Source: Pseudomonadaceae bacterium
GTDB taxonomy: Bacteria > Pseudomonadota > Gammaproteobacteria > Pseudomonadales > Azotimanducaceae
Assembly: GCA_024743175.1 (NCBI GenBank)
Contig: JANSXA010000006.1
Location: 299,400 to 363,399, forward strand
Direction of reading: 5' to 3'
Length of the DNA: 64,000 nucleotides
Under the pieces are notes generated by a model that searched no databases, was not told where the DNA came from, and saw nothing but the letters and a program-made list of their open reading frames with translations. Position 1 is the first letter of the stretch. The number at the start of each line of letters is the position of its first letter. Made by a program: the position numbers and the translations under genes. Shown here piece after piece: positions 1 to 9,271 of this stretch.

Positions 1-127
1 GCTCGACGAAGGCATGCTGCTGAACGAGTGGTTCGGCAATGCAATTTTTGCGATCACCTTCGACTCGTTGATTGGCAAAGCCAATCGAATATCCCGAGCG
101 TTTGTCGTGAATAGGGGATCGCCATGA
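1..127 (+). CDS. traK: C-terminal end of a TraK-like conjugation protein (partial)
   Basis: Only the last 41 codons are present; the reading frame enters from before the window and stops with TGA at 125-127. That stop overlaps the traB start (ATGA), the coupling seen through this whole operon. In F-type systems TraK is the secretin-like outer-membrane ring protein and is encoded directly upstream of traB, so the name rests mainly on position. The visible peptide has hydrophobic beta-like stretches that suit a secretin-type C-terminus, but there is no diagnostic motif. It could be another protein if the operon is rearranged upstream. Confidence 0.6.
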   Translation, partial: LDEGMLLNEWFGNAIFAITFDSLIGKANRISRAFVVNRGSP

Positions 128-1338
128 ATTCGGATCTGGCCAGCACAAAGGTGGAGCAACTGCGCGACAAGTGGGATCAGCTGACACCTCAGCGCAAAAC
201 CTTCTTGCTTAAATGGGGAAGTGGCCTAGGCATCCTTTTGGCCATCTTGGTGTCGTACTACTGGTCCGGGCGGGACGATCGCGTGGTCGAGGAGGCCGTT
301 CAAGTCGATCAAATTGACCTCGGCACCGGTATGCTTGAGGACGACATCCGAGCCGAGGTTGAGGCAAAGCTGACCGACGTCGAACTCAAGAACCAGGATG
401 ACGATCAGCGTCTGCTCGCACTCGAAACATTGATGACTGAGCTGCAGAGCAAAGACATTCTCGACAAGGAAATTGAGCTCGGCTCGAGGCTTGATTTGGA
501 AACTGACGATGATCCCTACCGTGGTATCGGCCCTCCAAAATCACCGTACCCCCCGGCGCCGGCGGTCTTTCCACAGCAAGCGGTCTTGACGAGCGCGCCA
601 CCCGTGGAAGTGCAGTTGGTCGGCGCGGTGTCGCGCAGTGTCGGCATTCCGATCGCCGAGCAAGACGATGGCGCAAAAAAAAAGACGCAATTCTTGATGC
701 CGCCAGGTTTTATGGCATCGAAGCTATTGACTGGCGTCGAGGCACTGACATCGGCGCAAGGCAAAGAAGACGCCGAGCCCTTGATGTTTCGAGTTCAAGC
801 ACCGGCGATTCTACCCAATGATCTCAAAGCGGATCTCAAAGGTTGTTTTGTTGTCGGCAATGCCTACGGCTCGCTCGCACGGGAACGGGTGATGGTGCGG
901 TTAGTTAGCTTGCATTGCGTGGCACTCGACGGAACCGGTGTCATTGATGAAGAGATTAAGGGCTTTGTCACGGGCAAGGACGGCAAGAAAGGCTTACCCG
1001 GGATTGTGGTTACAAAAATGGGGTCGCTGATCGCCCGCGCCGCGGTCGCGGGTATTGCCGATGGCATTGGTCAAGCAATCACCCTCGACACCGTGACTCA
1101 GTCAGTAAACCCATTGGGTGCAACCAACGTCATTGACCCCAACAAAGCCTTTCAAACGGGTATTGGTCAGGGCATCAAAACCGGGTCGGAAAAAATTCAA
1201 GAGCTGTACTTAGAACTGGCTCGGCAAAGCGGTCCAGTGATCGAGTCGGGCGCGTCGGTGGATTGCACGATTGTCATTCAGGAATCCGTGGTATTGAACA
1301 TCAAAGATTGGAGAGGGAAAGGCAATGCGCTTATATAA
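124..1338 (+). CDS. traB: TraB, type IV secretion scaffold protein (VirB10-like)
   Basis: A 404-aa protein with a short cytoplasmic N-terminus, one membrane segment at about residues 33-47, a charged, proline-containing linker (about 50-150) and a C-terminal beta-rich domain starting near residue 155. This is the TraB/VirB10 plan, in which the protein spans the periplasm and links the inner-membrane ATPases to the outer-membrane TraK/TraV ring. The C-terminal half contains the recurring glycine-rich segments typical of the family. It starts inside the traK stop and its end overlaps traV by 14 bases, so translation is probably coupled. The size is close to F TraB (about 475 aa) but a little shorter, mainly in the linker. 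Confidence 0.88.
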   Translation: MNSDLASTKVEQLRDKWDQLTPQRKTFLLKWGSGLGILLAILVSYYWSGRDDRVVEEAVQVDQIDLGTGMLEDDIRAEVEAKLTDVELKNQDDDQRLLALETLMTELQSKDILDKEIELGSRLDLETDDDPYRGIGPPKSPYPPAPAVFPQQAVLTSAPPVEVQLVGAVSRSVGIPIAEQDDGAKKKTQFLMPPGFMASKLLTGVEALTSAQGKEDAEPLMFRVQAPAILPNDLKADLKGCFVVGNAYGSLARERVMVRLVSLHCVALDGTGVIDEEIKGFVTGKDGKKGLPGIVVTKMGSLIARAAVAGIADGIGQAITLDTVTQSVNPLGATNVIDPNKAFQTGIGQGIKTGSEKIQELYLELARQSGPVIESGASVDCTIVIQESVVLNIKDWRGKGNALI

Positions 1339-1894
1339 GATCAGTTTAGTTAGTCTGCTCATCGGGGCATCCGGTTGCAGCATCACCCCATACCGAGACA
1401 ACTTTGCCTGCGCGCTGCAAGACGATTACGGCAAGTGCATCGACGTCCAAGGGGCGTACAACGAAGCCGTGACCGGTCAAGACAGCGGCGCCTCGAAATT
1501 GCGCAAGCGGGGCGACCAGGTGCAGCCGACCACCACACCCACCGGTGACGTGATGCGCCCGACCAGGGGTAGTTCGGGCGGTGACACAACCACAGCCGTG
1601 ACGTCAGGCATGGACGAATACGGCGCTTACCGCTCTGCAGTCTATCAACACATGCGGTCCCTATTAAACACGCCGACGACGCCCATGGTCCGACCGGCGA
1701 CCACGATTCGCACGCTCATTATCAGCTACGCCAACCGGGAAAATCCTCGCCGCCTGTATATGCCGCGGTATGTTTTCTCAATCTCACAAGGTCCGCAGTT
1801 CGTGATGGGCGAGTACCTGAACCGACGAACAGAATTGATGCCGGAGTCGGTCGTGAAGGTGAGCCAAGAGTCGATGACTAAGGACACACACTGA
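1325..1894 (+). CDS. traV: TraV, outer-membrane lipoprotein of the transfer apparatus
   Basis: A 189-aa protein with a lipoprotein signal: a hydrophobic stretch ending in GASGC, so lipidation is expected at Cys18. After it come a few conserved cysteines in the pattern usual for TraV (an FACAL...GKCIDV stretch near residues 27-42) and a proline/threonine-rich middle. TraV is the VirB7-like lipoprotein that anchors TraK to the outer membrane. It overlaps traB by 14 bases and its stop shares a base with the traC start. The length matches F TraV (about 170 aa). Confidence 0.85.
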   Translation: MRLYKISLVSLLIGASGCSITPYRDNFACALQDDYGKCIDVQGAYNEAVTGQDSGASKLRKRGDQVQPTTTPTGDVMRPTRGSSGGDTTTAVTSGMDEYGAYRSAVYQHMRSLLNTPTTPMVRPATTIRTLIISYANRENPRRLYMPRYVFSISQGPQFVMGEYLNRRTELMPESVVKVSQESMTKDTH

Positions 1895-4503
1895 TGGCTG
1901 AGATCACCTGTAAAGCGGGCGTCGATAGTGAGCGCGAGTCGCCGGTTCGGAAACGACGGGGTTTAGCCCACGACGATGAGCCCGCCGGACCGCTGCCGCG
2001 CAACCCGAATGACAATGAGGCATCGTTGTTCCAGCAGGTGCGCAATTTCTTGTTTGGCGACAACGGCGGCGCGCGCTATTCCGACCTTGAAAAACTGTGT
2101 GACCGTTCGGGCTTATCGGATTACCTACCGTGGAAGCTGTATCGCCGTGAAGATCATGCGTACCTGAACGTGAACAATACGGTCGGTTACCTGTGGGAGT
2201 GTACGCCGATCCCGTTTGCCGGATTGAATGAGGTCAAGCAACTCGAATCGCTGATTCGCGCCGATTTCCCGAAAGACACGGTGTTGCAGTTCTGCTTCTA
2301 CAGTGACCACGACGTCACGGGCTTTGTCGATGCGTTCCAAAGAAACAAGACACGACGCGACCCGCTGGTTAAGAAAAACATTGAAGCGTACAGCGATTTT
2401 CTTGAGGAAGGCTCGGATGGGATCCGAAAGTGCCACGGCATTCCGTTGCGTAATTTCCGGCTGTTCGTCGCGCTCTATTCCAAAGGTCAATTGTCGGAAG
2501 ACATCGTTTCGATTACCGAAGAAATGCTGACGGGTGCGCATTTGTATCCGCGACGACTACCCATCGAAGGCTTCCTGCAATTCGCAAGGAACCTACTCAA
2601 TGGTCGCAAGCACGGCGGGTCTATTGGAACGTTCGATGAATCGTTACCCATTCGAAAGCAGATTATCAGCGCGGACACTGATATCGATTTTCGTGCCTTG
2701 CCATACCGCTTGGGCAATATGTATGCAAAATGTCTGACGCCAAAAGCAAACCCAAAGCGAGTTGATCCACTGAAGTCCAACACGCTGATCGGTGGGATTC
2801 GGGGCGTGTCCGAAGACGCCGAACAGATTACCTCCCCGTTCCTTTGGACCTGCAGCATCGTTTTCGACGATTTGAAATTCTCTCTGCATCAGAAAGCCAG
2901 CATGACCATGATGCAAAAAAGCGGCGGGAGCTTCGCCGCTGCGATTCAGCGCCGGATGGAAGAGTTTGGTTGGGCGCTCGACAAGTTTGAGAGTGATCGA
3001 TTTGTCACCATTGTGCCGTCATTGTGGGTGTTTGATGAGGATCCACAGAAACTGCGTGACAGTGCGTCCCGCGTCAAACGCATCTGGGAGTCAAAAGATT
3101 TTGTGATGCAGGAAGAAACGATCATGAGCAAGGCGCTGTTGATCGCGTCTTTGCCGTTTGGGCTGTACACAGATCGTGGCAACGTCGCAAAAATGGAGCG
3201 CTATTTCATCTGTCATGCGGCGGCCGTCGCGCGCTACCTACCCATTCAGGGTGATTTTCGGGGCGCCAGTGAACCGGTACTGGCGTATGTTGGCCGAAAA
3301 GGGCAGCACATTGGCGTTGATCTCTTTGACAACCGGTCGAACAACCACAACTTTTTGGTCGCGGCCGAATCCGGCTCGGGTAAGTCGTTTCAGTTGAATA
3401 ACCTTTGCGGCAACTACTACGCCACAAACGCCCTGATTCGCATTGTCGATATCGGTTACTCCTACGAAAAACTGTGCAACACCTGCCACGGTCGGTTCAT
3501 GGACTTTGGCAAAGAAAAACCCGTCATCAACCCCTTCATGGGCGCTCATCGGGACGAAGAAGACAAACAGAAAAACCAGGTCGCCGCCGCAAACATTGTT
3601 GCTGAAATGGCCTATTCGGCCTCGGGTGCTGCACTGTCAGAAACGGAATGGACGCTCATAAAGGGGGCGGTAGATGCGGCGTTTCGATCAGGCAACGTCG
3701 AACGCGGCGTGGATTACGCCGAGGAATGGCTGCGCAAGTTCCCAGAGATGAGCCCGGACATGGACGGGCGGGATGTGGAGTTCGCACGCAGCAAGGCGCA
3801 CGAGCTGGCCTTTAACCTTCGCGACTTCACGAGCAAAGGCCAGTACGGCTCGTTCTTCAACGGACCGTCGACGTTCGATATCGCGACCGATGATTTTGTA
3901 GTACTCGAGCTGGATCAGCTTAAAGGCGTGAAGGAACTGTTTACCGTTGTCGTGATGCAGGTGATGAACAGCGTCACCCAGGATCTGTATCTATCTGATC
4001 GGAGTGATCGGCGATTTATCCTATTCGAGGAGGCAGCCTCGTTCTTAAAGCAGAACGGCGTACACGACTTGTCCCGTCTTGCGATGATTATCGAGGAAGG
4101 CTTCCGCCGTGCCCGGAAATATCACGGCAGTTTTGGCGTTGTGCTGCAGTCGATGGTTGACCTGAAGAGTTTTGGGTCTATCGGCGACGTGTTACTCAAC
4201 AACGCAGCCTACAAGTTCATGCTCGAAGGCAAGGACTACCCAAAGGCGATCTCGGAAGGCCTGATTGACTATCAAGGCTTGGCTGTGGAGCTCCTGACGT
4301 CGATCAAGAACAACAAGCCTCGCTATTCTGAAATGTTCCTCGAAACACCGTTTGGCGCTGGCGTGGCGCGTTTGGTGGTTGACCCCTGGAACTACTGGGT
4401 CAATACGTCGGCTGGCGATGAAGTGGCCGCGTTCAACAAGTTGATCAAGCAGGGTAAAACGCCCATTGAAGCCATCAGCGAACTGTCTGGGATCGCGCTG
4501 TGA
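1894..4503 (+). CDS. traC: TraC, VirB4-family ATPase of the conjugation machine
   Basis: An 869-aa cytoplasmic ATPase that energises pilus assembly. The Walker A motif ESGSGKS lies at about residues 492-498. A Walker B-like segment, RFILFEEAASF, lies at about 707-717; it has Glu where many family members have Asp. The N-terminal 400 residues correspond to the TraC/VirB4 N-domain that docks to the inner-membrane complex. The length matches F TraC (875 aa). It begins at the traV stop and its own stop overlaps the next start (GTGA), so it sits within one transcription unit. Confidence 0.92.
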   Translation: MAEITCKAGVDSERESPVRKRRGLAHDDEPAGPLPRNPNDNEASLFQQVRNFLFGDNGGARYSDLEKLCDRSGLSDYLPWKLYRREDHAYLNVNNTVGYLWECTPIPFAGLNEVKQLESLIRADFPKDTVLQFCFYSDHDVTGFVDAFQRNKTRRDPLVKKNIEAYSDFLEEGSDGIRKCHGIPLRNFRLFVALYSKGQLSEDIVSITEEMLTGAHLYPRRLPIEGFLQFARNLLNGRKHGGSIGTFDESLPIRKQIISADTDIDFRALPYRLGNMYAKCLTPKANPKRVDPLKSNTLIGGIRGVSEDAEQITSPFLWTCSIVFDDLKFSLHQKASMTMMQKSGGSFAAAIQRRMEEFGWALDKFESDRFVTIVPSLWVFDEDPQKLRDSASRVKRIWESKDFVMQEETIMSKALLIASLPFGLYTDRGNVAKMERYFICHAAAVARYLPIQGDFRGASEPVLAYVGRKGQHIGVDLFDNRSNNHNFLVAAESGSGKSFQLNNLCGNYYATNALIRIVDIGYSYEKLCNTCHGRFMDFGKEKPVINPFMGAHRDEEDKQKNQVAAANIVAEMAYSASGAALSETEWTLIKGAVDAAFRSGNVERGVDYAEEWLRKFPEMSPDMDGRDVEFARSKAHELAFNLRDFTSKGQYGSFFNGPSTFDIATDDFVVLELDQLKGVKELFTVVVMQVMNSVTQDLYLSDRSDRRFILFEEAASFLKQNGVHDLSRLAMIIEEGFRRARKYHGSFGVVLQSMVDLKSFGSIGDVLLNNAAYKFMLEGKDYPKAISEGLIDYQGLAVELLTSIKNNKPRYSEMFLETPFGAGVARLVVDPWNYWVNTSAGDEVAAFNKLIKQGKTPIEAISELSGIAL

Positions 4504-6452
4504 AGATCTATTCTGGCAGCTTGGCAGTGCTGCTCTTGACGAGCGTTAGCGTGCACGCTGGTCCTGAGGACGTGACCGCCGCTGAAGATGCGGCCGCGTC
4601 GTTTCAGCAAATTGTGGGTACGCCGCAGGCGATTCAAGACAATCTAACAAATCCACTTTTGTCGGACGCGCAAATGCAAACCCCCGACGGCATCGCGTTT
4701 GATGCGCAGCTCATCTGTCAGCAAGAAGATGGCTTTATGGAAGTGCTCATCACGCCGAGTGCAACCGGCGATATCGGGGCTATCCATATTCAGCAAGACA
4801 CAACCCTGGACGGCGTGTATGACCGTGTGTATTCGACGCCAACGCACGCCTCGGGGGTGTGCGCTAACGGTTTCGTGTCGTGCACGCCAGGCACGTGGGA
4901 CAACTGCCGCAACTACCAGTGGACTGCGGGCGATAACAATCACCTGGACGTCGTCGAGGTTGGACTCAGCCAACTGGGTGGGTGTTACTGCCTGAATAAT
5001 TATTGCGGCGCGGGGCTGCTCGTTAATAACCTGGATACAACTGTTGCCGCGGTAGGTGGCGGTGCCGCTGCAGCACTGGCCGCCAATAACCCTTACTACG
5101 CCATCACCAATGTTCGGGTTAACGGCCCAACGGCAGAGTATTTTGGGCAGAACACGGCGCAGTGTGGCGCGCCAGGTCCTAGCCAGTTAACGAGCTATTT
5201 TGCAGCACACGCGGCGCTGCCGAGTGATGCGAACGCTGCCGCCGCCGCAGATGACGTGTATCAGCTTATCGCAAGCTCGCCGGCCGCGACGCAAAGCGAT
5301 TTAACACAGGTTGGTTGCGATATTCGTCGGTCGGTAACGATGGATGAAATCGATCTCAACGACATCATCGACTACAACAGCGGATCGGGATCGGTATCGC
5401 CGTGTGGTGCCAATTGTCTGCAATTGATTTTGGGAACCGTGGGCGACAACTATTGGGGTCCGGCGGCGTGCTCGATGTTCGAACACAACGTGCAATTCAA
5501 TGTTCTGCGTCCGGACCGCATTGTCAGCGCGACCCTGACCCAGGCCAATTGGGACGACTGGATCCAGGTGCGAGCCAACTCGGACCTCATCTGGAGCGGA
5601 CCAAACCCGTGGTTAGGTCATGGTAATCCCCCCGGTCGGTGTGAACGTTTAACAAATTGGAATCAAACCCCGAACGTGAATTTCACGAATAGCCTCACCG
5701 CCGGTGGCCTGGTGGACTTCAACATTCGCGTTGCGGTGGCAGGGTTTGGAGAAGGGTATGCCTATGCGCGCGTCACCGTAGATACCTCGTGTGAGTTGCA
5801 ACCCGACGTTGTATTGGATGGTTGTCAAGCCTATCAGGCGGAACCGGAGTGCAATCTGGTGGATGAAATCGTGGACGGCGTAGAGACCGTTCGCAACAAC
5901 ACAGCAACCGGCTTAACGCCAATACCCTCCACGAGGACCATCAGCGGTGTCGCGTGTTCAGCGGACGTTACTCGTGATTGGTGGGACAAGCGCCGTACCT
6001 ATGAGTGCTTCAGCAACAACGATTACGACTTCACATCTGACCTGGAGCGTAAAGCGTTTATTCAGGCAAGCGCGACACCAACCACGTATCAGGATCGAAT
6101 CACGGATGTTGATACCGGCGCTATCACGATTACCTCAGGGACCATGGTGTTGATTGATGAAGTGCCCGTTCCGGCGTGTGTGTCCGCGTGCAAGACACGG
6201 CGGGAACGTATTCGCAACGATGTCGGGCGTTCGGGTGTTGTTTCTGATCAGAACACGGTGCCGGCCACTTACGACATGCTTTATCACGAGTGTGATCAAA
6301 GCAATGTCTGCCCACTGGGCGCTGGTGAAGAGATTGTCAAAGACTGCGGTTGCATCGATGAATTCGCAGAAGCCTCCGTGGTGATGCAGTTAGTGAGAAT
6401 GGGAGGTCAGGACATCCTATGTTCAAGCGGCACTCAACAACCTGTTCAGTAA
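4500..6452 (+). CDS. traN: TraN-like mating-pair protein, N-terminal part (separate gene)
   Basis: A 650-aa secreted, cysteine-rich protein starting with GTG that overlaps the traC stop. Residues 1-20 form a signal peptide ending in VHA. The body has many paired cysteines, including GGCYCLNNYCG and EPEC segments that recall the N-terminal two-thirds of SXT/R391-type TraN. TraN is the outer-membrane adhesin that stabilises mating pairs and helps choose recipients. The usual TraN C-terminal domain is missing here and is found in the next gene, which begins 34 bases before this one ends. I read the pair as TraN divided over two polypeptides. Alternatively this is a distinct Cys-rich surface protein. 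Confidence 0.7.
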   Translation: MKIYSGSLAVLLLTSVSVHAGPEDVTAAEDAAASFQQIVGTPQAIQDNLTNPLLSDAQMQTPDGIAFDAQLICQQEDGFMEVLITPSATGDIGAIHIQQDTTLDGVYDRVYSTPTHASGVCANGFVSCTPGTWDNCRNYQWTAGDNNHLDVVEVGLSQLGGCYCLNNYCGAGLLVNNLDTTVAAVGGGAAAALAANNPYYAITNVRVNGPTAEYFGQNTAQCGAPGPSQLTSYFAAHAALPSDANAAAAADDVYQLIASSPAATQSDLTQVGCDIRRSVTMDEIDLNDIIDYNSGSGSVSPCGANCLQLILGTVGDNYWGPAACSMFEHNVQFNVLRPDRIVSATLTQANWDDWIQVRANSDLIWSGPNPWLGHGNPPGRCERLTNWNQTPNVNFTNSLTAGGLVDFNIRVAVAGFGEGYAYARVTVDTSCELQPDVVLDGCQAYQAEPECNLVDEIVDGVETVRNNTATGLTPIPSTRTISGVACSADVTRDWWDKRRTYECFSNNDYDFTSDLERKAFIQASATPTTYQDRITDVDTGAITITSGTMVLIDEVPVPACVSACKTRRERIRNDVGRSGVVSDQNTVPATYDMLYHECDQSNVCPLGAGEEIVKDCGCIDEFAEASVVMQLVRMGGQDILCSSGTQQPVQ

Positions 6453-7732
6453 TCGCCTGGTTCCTCACGGCGTGCCTCGCGTTAGGGCAGGTAACGCTGT
6501 CCGCGGATCCGATCGTCTGTGTCGAGGATCTGAATGGCAATGGCGATACGACCGAGCCCGGGGAAATGGCCGGTTGCGTTGGCTCTGATCAGCTGTGTCC
6601 AATCAACGCGACAGATTGCACACCCGGTGTGACAGAGGTTTGCCCGATTGCGGGAAACGTTTGCAGCGCAGGCGTTTGCAACACGCCCGGCACCTGTGAG
6701 GCGATCGACGTCTTTGGTTCACCCATTTACTTCTGCCCAACGATTACCGGCGGAGGTGGTTTTTTTGGTAACGATCTCGGGGCATGCACAACCGCATGTG
6801 CAAGCGCCATGCAGGTGTGCACAGCAGCACCCGGCGACTACACCTGTCCACTAGGGAATGAGTTCGCGTGCATCGACAATGCCGGCGTTCAGCAATGTAG
6901 TGCAAATGCCTGCGTCGATTTGGCGACATCACCGCCGGTTGATACGCCGCTGCAAGGGCAGGGGACAATGCTCATTGATGACGGTGATCGAGACCAAGAC
7001 GGGTTTTGTCTTGGCGCAACGGTCATTTTTAATGGGCGCGCCATGGAGTGCCTGCCGTCGGGACTGTCTACCGCCTTCCAAGACTGTTGTGAAGCGCAGG
7101 GCGAAATCTATACCGATTCAACGGGTAGCGCAGTCCAGAGCACGCTGACCAACAAAGCCATTATTGCAACGTTTCAAGCCGCAACCACCGCCTACGGGGC
7201 CTATTCTGCCGCAGTAGCTTCTGGTGCCTCTACGGGTGCTGCCGCATCGGCGGGTGCAACCGCCGCTGGTGATGTTTTTGCTGTCGCATTCGATCCAACC
7301 ACGCTTGTTATTGCCATAGCGATTGCGCTGGTACTGGAGTGGTTAACCAGAGCCTGTCCGCAGGAGAGTTTGGAAGCGGCGGCGTTGGTTGCGTCCGAGT
7401 ATTGCGTCGAGCTCGGTTCGTATTGTAAGCGCCGCATTCTCGGGTCGTGTGTGCAACGTGGTCGATCACAATGCTGTTTCAACTCAAAACTGGCCAAAAT
7501 CATTCACGAACAGGGGCGTGCGCAATTGAGCACGTTCCCGAACGGCTTTGGGGATGTCGAAGCACCCGATTGCCGAGGATTTACCCCCGAAGAGTTTCAG
7601 GCACTGGACTTTTCGAAAATCGATCTCACCGAATACTACGACGACATAACGCAAGCGTCGGATGCGGTGATCCAACAAACCATTCAAGACGGAGTGCAGC
7701 GGTTCAATGATACCCAAGGTCCTGGCGGCTAG
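6419..7732 (+). CDS. traN: TraN-like mating-pair stabilisation protein, C-terminal part
   Basis: A 437-aa protein with its own signal peptide (hydrophobic residues about 10-28), then a cysteine-dense region, an alanine-rich stretch at about 240-300 with a possible membrane segment, and the canonical TraN C-terminus: SQCCFNSKLAKI, a glycine-phenylalanine turn, then PDCRGFTPEEFQALDFSKI and an acidic helix. In the family this domain is the end of a single TraN chain. Here it follows a separate 650-aa gene, overlapping it in another frame, so export as two proteins that assemble by disulfides or contacts is plausible. Its end overlaps traW by 26 bases. Confidence 0.82.
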   Translation: MFKRHSTTCSVIAWFLTACLALGQVTLSADPIVCVEDLNGNGDTTEPGEMAGCVGSDQLCPINATDCTPGVTEVCPIAGNVCSAGVCNTPGTCEAIDVFGSPIYFCPTITGGGGFFGNDLGACTTACASAMQVCTAAPGDYTCPLGNEFACIDNAGVQQCSANACVDLATSPPVDTPLQGQGTMLIDDGDRDQDGFCLGATVIFNGRAMECLPSGLSTAFQDCCEAQGEIYTDSTGSAVQSTLTNKAIIATFQAATTAYGAYSAAVASGASTGAAASAGATAAGDVFAVAFDPTTLVIAIAIALVLEWLTRACPQESLEAAALVASEYCVELGSYCKRRILGSCVQRGRSQCCFNSKLAKIIHEQGRAQLSTFPNGFGDVEAPDCRGFTPEEFQALDFSKIDLTEYYDDITQASDAVIQQTIQDGVQRFNDTQGPGG

Positions 7733-8279
7733 CGCGCTGCTATTTGCGCAAGGTGTGTTGGCTGAATCGGTGACGATTGGCCAGACCTATCCTATTGCAG
7801 AGCGCGATGCGTTAGAGGAAATCGAAGGCCGCGCAAAAGAAGTCGATTGGGCGAAAGCGTTAGAGAACATGACTTGGTCGGCAAAGAACGGGTATCTCGT
7901 GCCACGCGCAGCGGTTGATCAAACCCGTCACTACGTGCCTTGGTACACAATTGAATTTGATGTGCGAGACCAGTTCGGACAGGTTATTTACCCACAAGGG
8001 TTTCAATTTAACGTGTTGGAACACATCACGCTGCCTTACCGAGTTGTCATCATCGATCCGTCTGATGTGGCCTGGGTCAAGCCACGGCTTAAAGACAGCG
8101 ATATGGTCATTCTGACCAATGGGGACTTTGAAGAAGCGAGCGAAGTCTTAGAACGGTCCACGTTTATGCTAGATGAAAAGACCAAAACGCGGCTCGGCAT
8201 TGAGGCGGTGCCATCGATCGTGACTCAGTTCGGCGATAGGTTTGTCGTTGAAGAGTTCTTCGTGGAGGTAGAGGCGTGA
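7707..8279 (+). CDS. traW: TraW, periplasmic pilus-assembly protein
   Basis: A 190-aa protein with an N-terminal signal peptide ending near GVLA. The mature part follows TraW closely: an N-terminal helical stretch, a segment on periplasmic maturation (YTIEFDVRDQFGQVIYPQG), then a thioredoxin-like half with VVIIDPSDVAWVKPRL and GIEAVPSIV. TraW is needed for F pilus assembly and works with TrbC in the periplasm. It overlaps traN by 26 bases and traU by 4 (GTGA). F TraW has 210 residues, so this copy is full length. Confidence 0.9.
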   Translation: MIPKVLAASALLFAQGVLAESVTIGQTYPIAERDALEEIEGRAKEVDWAKALENMTWSAKNGYLVPRAAVDQTRHYVPWYTIEFDVRDQFGQVIYPQGFQFNVLEHITLPYRVVIIDPSDVAWVKPRLKDSDMVILTNGDFEEASEVLERSTFMLDEKTKTRLGIEAVPSIVTQFGDRFVVEEFFVEVEA

Positions 8280-9271
8280 GACGGCAGCATCTATTTTTGG
8301 CGCCAATCGTTGTCACAGTAATACTCATGCTTCTGTTCATTTCCGTCGACGCTGAAGCGAGTGAATGCACGGGTCCGGGGATTAACCCGGTTACGGATGT
8401 TTCGTGGCAGTGCATTTTTCCGATTCAAATTGCCGGTATTGTTCAGCTTGGCTCGAATCCCGACGACGCTGACGACATTGCTAATCCGGTTTGCGTCTGC
8501 ACGGGCGGCACCGTTCCAAAGTTTGGGCTGACGGTCAGTTTTTGGGAGCCGTCTCGGCTGATTGACACGGTGTCGGATCCTTACTGCCTGATGGCGTTGG
8601 GGTCGAAGCTTGCCAATCCCAGGCCGGGGAGCCTCGGTGGTTCGATGGACCGTGACGAGAACAGCCAACGCGCATTCCAACAAATGCACTACTACATCTT
8701 TCCAGTTTGGGCGATCCTGGATCTATTTACTGATATCCAATGTTTGCAGGACGAAACGTTTGATGTCGCCATGATGTCTGAGCTCGTCCCGACCTGGAAC
8801 GACGACATCCTGTCCACCATTGTGAACCCGGAAGCCGTGCTTTTTGCAAACCCCGTGTCGCAATTGGCCTGTGCAGCAGATGCCTCAGAGGTCCTATTAG
8901 GTAAGCCGCGCAACGAGTTGTTTTGGTGTATGGGCAGCTGGGGCAGTGTTTACCCCCTCGCCGGGTCCATCACGCTAACGGATTACGTCGAGGCGAACGC
9001 TGGCTTGGCGGCACGAAGTATCTACTTTATGGGCAGAACCGGGCTGTTGTGGGACACAGCCCTCGATGGGTGTTCATTGCAGTACACGCCAATCTGGCGC
9101 AAAGACCGCTTCAAGCTGCAGCTCGCCAAGCCGGTAAAAGATGCGTCGTGTCATCGTATCGGGCGATCGGGGCTTCTATGGACGGCCTACAAACAGCCGC
9201 CGACACAGAGCGATAATTTCTCTTGGGTGATGTTTAAGAAAATCAATTGTTGTGTGACCTATGAATACTAG
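8276..9271 (+). CDS. traU: TraU, periplasmic conjugal transfer protein
   Basis: A 331-aa exported protein with a signal peptide (about residues 1-28) and the TraU hallmark start of the mature chain, CTGPGINPVTDVSWQCIFP, followed by scattered cysteines (CVCTGG, YCLMALG, LACAADA) that likely form disulfides. F TraU (330 aa) is required for DNA transfer more than for pilus growth. The GRSGLLW stretch near the end is also typical. The start overlaps traW and the end overlaps trbC by 11 bases. Confidence 0.92.
   Translation: MRRQHLFLAPIVVTVILMLLFISVDAEASECTGPGINPVTDVSWQCIFPIQIAGIVQLGSNPDDADDIANPVCVCTGGTVPKFGLTVSFWEPSRLIDTVSDPYCLMALGSKLANPRPGSLGGSMDRDENSQRAFQQMHYYIFPVWAILDLFTDIQCLQDETFDVAMMSELVPTWNDDILSTIVNPEAVLFANPVSQLACAADASEVLLGKPRNELFWCMGSWGSVYPLAGSITLTDYVEANAGLAARSIYFMGRTGLLWDTALDGCSLQYTPIWRKDRFKLQLAKPVKDASCHRIGRSGLLWTAYKQPPTQSDNFSWVMFKKINCCVTYEY

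Noticed and set aside
386..676. Minus-strand frames inside the tra operon
   Set aside because: They mirror well-supported plus-strand genes and lack ribosome sites and motifs.
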